Below, in pieces: positions 8,130 to 13,507 of a stretch of DNA of 13,507 nt. Positions within the stretch are counted from its first letter, which is position 1; each line of letters starts with the position of its first letter. Position numbers and translations under genes: made by a program. The notes beneath the pieces are model-generated. The model was not told where the DNA came from, did not search any database, and saw only the letters and a list, made by a program, of their open reading frames with translations. Source of the DNA: Acanthaster planci (lineage: Eukaryota > Echinodermata > Asteroidea > Valvatida > Acanthasteridae); NCBI RefSeq assembly GCF_001949145.1, contig NW_019091647.1, forward strand, positions 281,667 through 295,173, read 5' to 3'.

Positions 8130-9560
8130 GTCCTTATGATGGGCAACAGAACCCACCGGCCTGCTTCGCCGTCGAGGCTTTTGCACATATGCACTCTGTC
8201 ATCCAGCTATCATTTGGAGCTTACCGGGCAGAACGACTCCGAGGCAACTACCCCAACGGTTCATCAGACTGCTTTAGCTGACAATGAACCAATTACTCCT
8301 CCAACACCTTGGCCCACCCATTGTCATCTGCTGACTCGACCGGTTCACCGGGACATAGGAAGTGCAAACACTCCTCGTCTTCCTTCGCCAGAAGCCTGCA
8401 CCTCCAGCAACTCCCCAGACCCTGATCCGCTACCCTCAAAACCTTGTCTGCATCCACCCCTTGCAAGCCAGTCTGCCCACAGCAGCTACATTATTCCTTC
8501 TTGCACTGGTACCGGACCCCAGGTGTGATGCTGATTTTGACATTTCCCACACCGTGGATCATCCACACACCGAGCATGGTGGGTCCTCTGAAGACAAAGA
8601 TGTCACCTCCGCAGCTAGCCTTACACCCTTGGAAAGCACGTCTCTGTCTTCTTCAGAGAGACATGATTCAGATACTAGGTCTGCCCTCTACCACGGCCAA
8701 GGCCTCGTCGCACCACCTTGCTAAATTGGAGGTCGCAATGCCTCTTTTCTCAGAACTACCACTGGATCACTTGTGAGTCGAGATGGCTAAAGTCCTCAAT
8801 GACCTGAAGCAAATGGCGTGCATACATTTCTAAAGCAGCAGCCTACTTCCAGTTTCCTCTCCGTCATGGATATTCCTGTCACCGCCAGAGATAAACTGGC
8901 TTCAGATGCTCACAGATCAAGCAGGAAAAACCCATTCAAGAACAAGGCTTCCCTCGACCTTATCCTAACCAAGCTTGATAGAGCCTCGTGGCCAGGTCTT
9001 TGCTTTACTGCTTTTCTGTTACTTTTATCGGAGAACCTGGCGCACCTGTAAGGAAGACTGACCTGTCACTCTGGATTTAGCAGCCATCGCACTCCGGGCC
9101 CTTGATGAGAATATCAACAGTGTTTGAACAGTTTGCATTGATCTCCGCAATAGCTATATATGCTCAAAATTCAATGTGCGTGATGCCATGAATATTCCCT
9201 ACGAGAGGTAGAGTCAGAACTTCAAGATTTCCCGCTTTACGGGAAGGACCTTTTTTGCTGGGAAATTCCTGGAAATTATGGAGGCAGAGGCAAAGTGAAT
9301 TGATACCACCCACAAGCTAAGTCTTTGGGAATTACCCCCCTCCTCCACCACCGTGTCAGTACCGAGCAGATGACCACCAAGCGGCACCCAACCCAACAGA
9401 ACGGCCCCACATCATGGGGACTCTGGCTCTTTTCAACACTTTTGTCAACCCATTCAACAGTCTGGTCGTGGATGTCCCTCCTCTTTTCAACTTAAAAGGT
9501 TGTCGCAGAAGAGTCACAAGGGAAGAGTGTCCGGTCCGCACTTCCCCCGCTCATTCTGGG
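8130..9560 (+). pseudogene. Gag-like region of DIRS-like copy 1
   Basis: Three low-complexity, Pro/Ser-rich frames overlap at 8136-8776 and probably represent one ancestral frame broken by indels. One reading (near 8530-8700) is acidic and Ser-rich, as in DIRS gag N-termini. At 9242-9297 GRTFFAGKFLEIMEAEAK ends in a TGA and resembles the gag segment that precedes the basic tail. At 9464-9545 a Gly/Arg/Lys-rich segment (GRGCPSSFQLKRLSQKSHKG) fits the nucleic-acid-binding tail of gag. The assignment rests mainly on position just ahead of the RT and on composition. Individual motifs are weak. Confidence 0.4.
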
Positions 9561-9589
9561 ACAGTGCAAATAACTTTACAGATTTTCCT

Positions 9590-10280
9590 GTGACCCAAAT
9601 CCTGAACCTGTCGGGGGCCACCATCACATTGGACAGTTAAGTGCTTGCAACCTTCCTTCATGGTAATTCTCTTGAATTCCTGAGCACCCGTACATCCGTT
9701 TGTACTGTCCTTTGCCTGACTCAAATCCCTCTCAAGAGAAACAAGCAAGAGGCACTGGAGTCTGAGATAGATGCTGTCCTTCAGAAGCAAGCCATCAGTC
9801 CCGTCCCCATGGCATGTGGGAACAAGGGTTTTATCTCCATGTTCTTCCTCACTCCAGAGAAAGAACCATGCAAGTTTATCCACCCGAAGAAAATCCGCAT
9901 GGAGATGCTCCGGACAGTAACCCAGTCTTCCCATCCTGGCATGGGTATCTTCGATAGACCTGAAAGATGTCTACCTTTACATTCCGATCCACCCACAAGA
10001 CCAAAAGTTTCTCTGCTTCATCTACAACGAGAGCTTGTTTGAGTTTACTGCGCTTCCCGACCAATCGCATAGACAGCCTTAAAAAATGAGTGAGTGTCTT
10101 CACATCCAGACAGTCAGCTCCTGCCTTACCTTGAGCTGATGGCCAGCATGGTAGACCTGGTCCCCATTTGCCGACTAACATGAGACCGCTACAGCTATAC
10201 CTACTAGTGCTCTTCCCATAGTTCCCATCACCAACCTCATCCACCCCAACCTCCAGTGGTGGCTGATGAGAATACACCTT
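9590..10280 (+). pseudogene. Reverse transcriptase of DIRS-like copy 1, catalytic block deleted
   Basis: The frame opens with VLATFLHGNSLEFLST, then IPLKRNKQEALESEIDAVLQ and KQAISPVP, GFISMFFLTPEKEP, PKKIRMEMLRTV. A +1-type shift near 9940 leads into WVSSIDLKDVYLYIPIHPQD with motif A Asp at 9957-9959, then FIYNESLFEFTALP to 10058. After ALP the expected FGLSTAP, YLDD and following segments are absent. The sequence resumes at about 10085 with the connection region, SQLLPYLELMASMVDLVP, then a shift to MRPLQLYLLV and LIHPNLQWWL. Compared with copy 2, about 12 codons covering the PIINLKPL block are also missing between EPCK and FIHPKK near 9870. Without YxDD this copy cannot reverse transcribe. 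Confidence 0.82.
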
Positions 10281-10317
10281 TTTCGGGGATCACTTTCCCT
10301 AAGGCAAACCCAGAGGT

Positions 10318-10865
10318 AATGATAACCGCGAATGTATCCCAACTCGGATTGGCGTCCAGGCATTAGGAACTTTGGAGCTCCAATTCCAGGGGAGCCATAT
10401 CAATGTGCTAGAATTTCAAGTGGCATTTATCACGCTACAATACTTTCGCTCGAGCATCAAGGTCAAACGCCTCTTGATACACTCGGACAATTCCACAGTG
10501 ATGGGCTATATAAACCGTCAGGGAGGCACCCATCCTCTTCGATGATGCCTCTTGACCAGACAGATGTTCCTCTGGGCACAGGACCAGTGGATCAAACTTC
10601 AAGCAACTCAAATCCCAGGAGTCAACAATTTGATTGCAGATGCCCTCTCTCAGGGAATGATACAGCCAACAGACTGGACACTGCACCACAGCATGCTTGA
10701 ACAGATCTTTGCTGAAGTAAAAGGAACATTGACATCTTTGCTCAGCTGCCAATGTTCTGCACCAAATTTCATCACCGGCAGGCCTGGGCGGCAAAGGGAT
10801 GCTGGCCTACTGCTGGCCTACTGCTGTGGGGGAGGATTTGAAGTCCACAGTGATAGGTTGAATAA
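10318..10865 (+). pseudogene. RNase H domain of DIRS-like copy 1
   Basis: One frame carries most of the domain: GSHINVLEFQVAFITLQYF, LLIHSDNSTVMGYINRQGG, QMFLWAQDQWIKLQ, IPGVNNLIADALSQ and DWTLHHSMLEQIF. The four acidic catalytic positions can be placed. The first, in ITAN (10331-10333), is AAT for Asn where Asp is expected. Glu is at 10411-10413, Asp of HSDN at 10486-10488 and Asp of IADALS at 10639-10641. A TGA at 10543-10545 interrupts the frame just after RQGG. A shift near 10727 is needed to reach IDIFAQLPMFCTKF, the VDLFA-type tail seen at the end of DIRS RNase H. The frame also shifts between the first Asp and Glu, with TAG codons near 10362 and 10408 in the neighbouring frame. Strong family match, clearly dead. 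Confidence 0.88.
10801..10822. repeat. 11-bp direct tandem duplication
   Basis: GCTGGCCTACT occurs twice in immediate succession near the right end of copy 1, followed by a partial third unit GCTG. This is typical of replication slippage in decaying transposon sequence. Confidence 0.9.
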
Positions 10866-10869
10866 AACA

Positions 10870-12179
10870 TGTGCACAGTCTATGGGATTTGGGGTTGAAT
10901 AAAAGAAAACAGCCAAACAAATATTGACAGAGGCAAAGGCTTTGTGAACTATGCGCAGAAGCTAAAAATTCAGCTAATTGACAAATGTACTTGCCTTTTT
11001 AATATAGTATAACCATAGTATAACAAACACAATTGTTGCTTACAGTGCAAAATAAATTATCCTTCTGAGAAACAGCTGCCCGTCTCATGGCGATTTCATG
11101 CATGCCAGACTCACCCCAAACCACTGCCCTACCAGGGAAACACTTCTTGCCACTCCTCTTATCCCCCATTGCCACAACCAAGCCAGCTTTAAGCCGCATC
11201 CCATACTGCCACCAAAACCAGCCAAGCTTACTCTGGACGAGGATTTTTATCACACACCACCCGCTCTTTTGAGGGGCATCGTCAATGACTACATCATTTC
11301 GCTACCCATGACCCCCGATTCACGTATGTTCATGCCACTCACTTAGTTTGTGGCATACGTACTGAATCCCACTATAGCCAAAAGCCAGTAACATGGCTCT
11401 TGACTCGGACAGGTGGACCCCAAAAGTACTCAATCAACATCAAGCTCAGAAAAAGTTGTTTGCCCCTAATTACCATACCGATTGTAGGATACTCAAAGTA
11501 CCCTTTGCTAACTTGCACACTATAAAAATCCTTTTTCTGCCAAATTTTTGCCCGTCTTTCTAACATACCTCCGCATATCAGAAACGAACCACATATCAGA
11601 CAAATGGCTCTCAATCTTGAAGAAATGATCTGATGGATACAAACAATTCACCAGTCTTCCAGACAGTATCACTGATGACCCGAGGGAAATTCGACAGAAG
11701 TGTGAAAATTGGGCACTTATTATTAAGGTGAAAAACACGGAAAATGACAAAAACGGGTCCCAATGAAAACGAAATGAAGTTTAAATAAAAGTTTTCTGCC
11801 CAGAAGTAATAAACTTTTTTGATTATAAGAGTTACTAGTCTTTTATGTGGCATCAAAGTTATTTGAAGGTAAACCCGGCAAAATTGGGAAATTAGAAACA
11901 AAGTTTGCTAAAAAACGATAATTTTTCATAATTATCCTCTGTCGTAAATTGACGTTTTCTACTTCCGGAGATCTTTCTTATCAGAAGCTATTGTATATCA
12001 CTATTCGATAGATTCATGGCAATTGATTTACACACGAGGTCTTTAAGGGAAGTAGCAGGACAAATTCCTCACTGATATGCGTCGTCTGCTAGAATATCAG
12101 TTTTCAGGCCGATGACCATATGTTACTAGTGCACATGTGCGAATTCACAAACTTAATGCACGCACAGTCCACGGGCACT
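10870..12179. other. Spacer between the two DIRS-like copies
   Basis: Mostly AT-rich with no recognised gene. One Pro/Thr-rich open segment at 11098-11346 (plus), containing KLTLDEDFYHTPPALLRGIV, may be gag remnant of copy 2 because it precedes that RT in the same orientation. I recognise no firm motif. The open frames at 11372-11901 (minus) are Phe/Leu/Ile-rich chance frames in AT-rich DNA. Confidence 0.45.
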
Positions 12180-12622
12180 GAACATACATGGATTCTGAAC
12201 CTGTCGGCAGTAGTCTGCAGAGTTCTAGCAGGGAATCACCTCAGACAACTTGGTACTCAAGACTGTGTCTCTCAGATACTCCCTAAAGTTCACATCACAA
12301 GCACCCCTCCATCCAAGGTGATACTACTCTCGACTCCAGTCCCACGCAACAGAGACAAACACCAGGCCCCGGAGGCGGAGTTAAACTCCCTGCTTCAAAA
12401 ACAAGCCATCCTCTAACTATGACCCATCCAAGTGATGGATGGCTTCCTGTCAACATTCTTTCTCACACCCAAGAAAGAACCTGGCAAATGGTATCCCATC
12501 ATCAATCTTAAACCACTGAAAAATACATCCGCCCCAAGAAGTTCCGTATGGAAACTATACAGAGAGTAATACGCTCCCTTCTAGTTCAATCTTGGGTGTC
12601 ATCAATTATTCACCTAAACGCT

Positions 12623-13160
12623 TATAGTACGTATTCATGTCACAAAGTGTGCCAAAAGTGGGAAATATTTTCACACCTTTTCACACAAGTGGGAAAAGAT
12701 TTTCACAGATTTTCCCACAAGTAGGAAAAGATTTTTCACAGATTTTCCCACAAGTGAGAAAAGCTTTTCACACTTTTTCTCACAAGTTGGAAAAGATTTT
12801 CACAGATTTTCGCTGGTAGTGGGGAAATAATTTTGCAAGCTTTCTTCATTAAGTAGTATTTGTGCATGTACATGTAGACATCAGGAAGTTTGTGTTCTCT
12901 GTGGTTTAAACATGCGCATCTCTGAATATGGAAAGTGGAGGAAAATCAGTCTGAGAGACAAGTTCTTCAATTCTCAGGAATAAAAAAAGAAAAATTTGCT
13001 CATTTTTCGAACTGTTTTTGCACATCGTCTGCCCCTTTTGCATCCAATTCGCTGCGAATCCGCAGTGGAAAAAGTTGTGGTCAAAATGCTAATACGAATT
13101 CCTTTCGCATTTTTTCCCATTCCTTTTCGCAGCATTAACTTTCAAATGCAATGTACTGTA
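12623..13160. mobile_element. Non-autonomous TA-flanked DNA transposon (MITE) nested in DIRS-like copy 2
   Basis: The element itself is 12625-13158 (534 bp), flanked by TA at 12623-12624 and 13159-13160. Its left end, TAGTACGTATTCAT, and the reverse complement of its right end, CAGTACATTGCAT, are imperfect inverted repeats sharing AGTAC and most of the following bases with one gap. Removing the element and one TA joins the Ala codon GCT to TAC-CTT-CAT and restores the RT AYLHIP block exactly in frame, strong independent support for the boundaries. TA duplication and a CAGT-like terminus fit the Tc1/mariner superfamily. No transposase is encoded, so it must have been moved by another element's enzyme. 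Confidence 0.85.
12656..12812. repeat. Minisatellite: five 31-33-bp units, most of them hairpin-forming
   Basis: Units start at 12656, 12687, 12719, 12752 and 12784 (the last incomplete). The consensus begins AAGTGGGAAAAG, has TTTTCACAGA in the middle and ends TTTTCCCAC. The second unit contains 9-bp inverted arms, GTGGGAAAA (12689-12697) and TTTTCCCAC (12710-12718). The array is internal to the MITE. Units diverge by a few bases and single-base indels, so it is not a recent expansion. There are no spacers between units, so it is not a CRISPR array. Confidence 0.9.
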
Positions 13161-13507
13161 CCTTCATATTCCCCTTCACCAATGGGACCACAGGTTCCTT
13201 CACTTTATGTACAAGGGAAGTACGTATGAGTTCCGAGCCTTGCCATTCGGCCTTTCAACTTCGTCTGGAGTTTCCACTCGGGTAGCAAAGACTGTTGCCG
13301 CCCATTTATGCCAGCTGGACATCATGATATTCCAATACCTAGACGACTAGCTGATCGGTGGCCAGACCCGAGACGAGGCCGTAACATCAACATGCCTAAC
13401 CTATTACCTTTCCACTCATTTCAGATTCCTCATCAACCAAGACAAGTCAAGACTGATACCATCCCTACTCCCAACTTACGTGGGGTTATATACTGTATAA
13501 CAGGTTT

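Larger units (their letters stand above)
8130..10865 (+). mobile_element. DIRS-like retrotransposon copy 1, inactivated
   Basis: A plus-strand series of decayed gag-like, reverse transcriptase and RNase H segments in the order expected for the DIRS order of tyrosine-recombinase retrotransposons. Its RT/RH shows DIRS-style blocks: LxSLLxKxAIxPVP, SSIDLKDAYLHIP, LMASMVDLVPICRL, HSDNSTVMGYINRQGG and IPGVNNLIADALSQ. The GC content is higher than in the flanking DNA. Multiple frameshifts, stops and two deletions make it dead. No tyrosine recombinase gene and no terminal repeats were found, so both ends are approximate: the left is set by the first gag-like sequence, the right by the last RNase H similarity. 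It lies in the same orientation as the Rab40 exon. Confidence 0.75.
12180..13507 (+). mobile_element. DIRS-like retrotransposon copy 2, RT fragment with nested insert, runs off the window
   Basis: Left part (12180-12624): shares CTGAACCTGTCGG with copy 1 (near 9600 and 12193). It then encodes PEAELNSLLQKQAI, MDGFLSTFFLTPKKEPGKW, PIINLKPL and, after a one-base loss in an A run near 12520, YIRPKKFRMETIQRVIRSL and SSIIHLNAY. Right part (13161 on): YLHIPLHQWDHRFLHF, YEFRALPFGLSTS, VAKTVAAHL, IFQYLDD (YLDD at 13336-13347). Then a TAG (13348-13350) stands where this family has Trp (YLDDWL). After it the frame runs LIGGQTRDEA to NQDKSRLIPS and stops at TAA 13498-13500. A 534-bp insert separates the halves. 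It retains blocks that copy 1 has lost, so it is an independent copy of the same or a close family. Confidence 0.85.

Noticed and set aside
7938-8194. Minus-strand open frames rich in Arg and Pro
   Set aside because: Shadows of the GC-richer plus-strand element; no recognisable domain.
8136-8776. Three overlapping Pro/Ser-rich open frames as separate genes
   Set aside because: They lie on one strand over the same bases, are low complexity, and sit where the gag of DIRS-like copy 1 belongs. They are best read as one broken ancestral frame.
11372-11901. Three overlapping minus-strand open frames with Phe/Ile/Leu-rich, membrane-like composition
   Set aside because: The composition is what AT-rich DNA gives by chance. 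There are no charged flanks, family motifs or splice sites.
12656-12812. Possible CRISPR-like repeat array
   Set aside because: The units are contiguous with no spacers, diverge by indels, and lie inside a MITE in animal DNA.

Overview
The window looks like intron-rich, transposon-littered DNA from an invertebrate animal. The evidence is one clean spliced exon of the animal small GTPase Rab40, many decayed eukaryotic transposons, no bacterial-style gene packing, and strong enrichment of the palindrome TACATGTA (at least 8 copies). I cannot name the species. Amphioxus, an echinoderm, a hemichordate or a mollusc would all fit, but that is inference only.

Layout. Bases 1-166 (minus strand) hold the end of a dead piggyBac-type transposase cut by the window edge. 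A 26-bp tandem pair and an 18-bp perfect palindrome follow (297-506). Bases about 680-1845 (minus) hold a decayed gag-reverse transcriptase fragment of a DIRS/YR-like retroelement from a lineage different from the two further right. Bases 1850-6779 are mostly non-coding. They contain a hairpin cluster with a hammerhead-core-like motif (3063-3123), TACATGTA palindromes, and an unidentified broken reading frame on the minus strand (4395-4838). The one confident host gene feature is the Rab40 exon at 6780-6918 (plus), which carries the WDTSGQG switch-II block and has good splice signals at both ends.

From about 8.1 kb to the right edge the plus strand is dominated by two related, inactivated DIRS-like retrotransposon copies. 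Copy 1 (about 8130-10865) has gag-like remnants, a reverse transcriptase that lost its catalytic YxDD block, and an RNase H domain with one catalytic Asp changed to Asn. Copy 2 (about 12180 to beyond 13507) keeps the YLDD motif but has a stop codon right after it. Its reverse transcriptase is split by a 534-bp non-autonomous DNA transposon (12625-13158) flanked by a TA duplication. That insert carries five tandem units of 31-33 bp, most of them hairpin-forming.

No further Rab40 exon was recognised on either side. If the next exon lies beyond 13507, both retroelement copies sit in sense orientation in a Rab40 intron of at least 6.6 kb. No working system of cooperating genes is visible: the window is one host exon in a graveyard of mobile elements. 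The best-resolved event is the nested insertion in copy 2.
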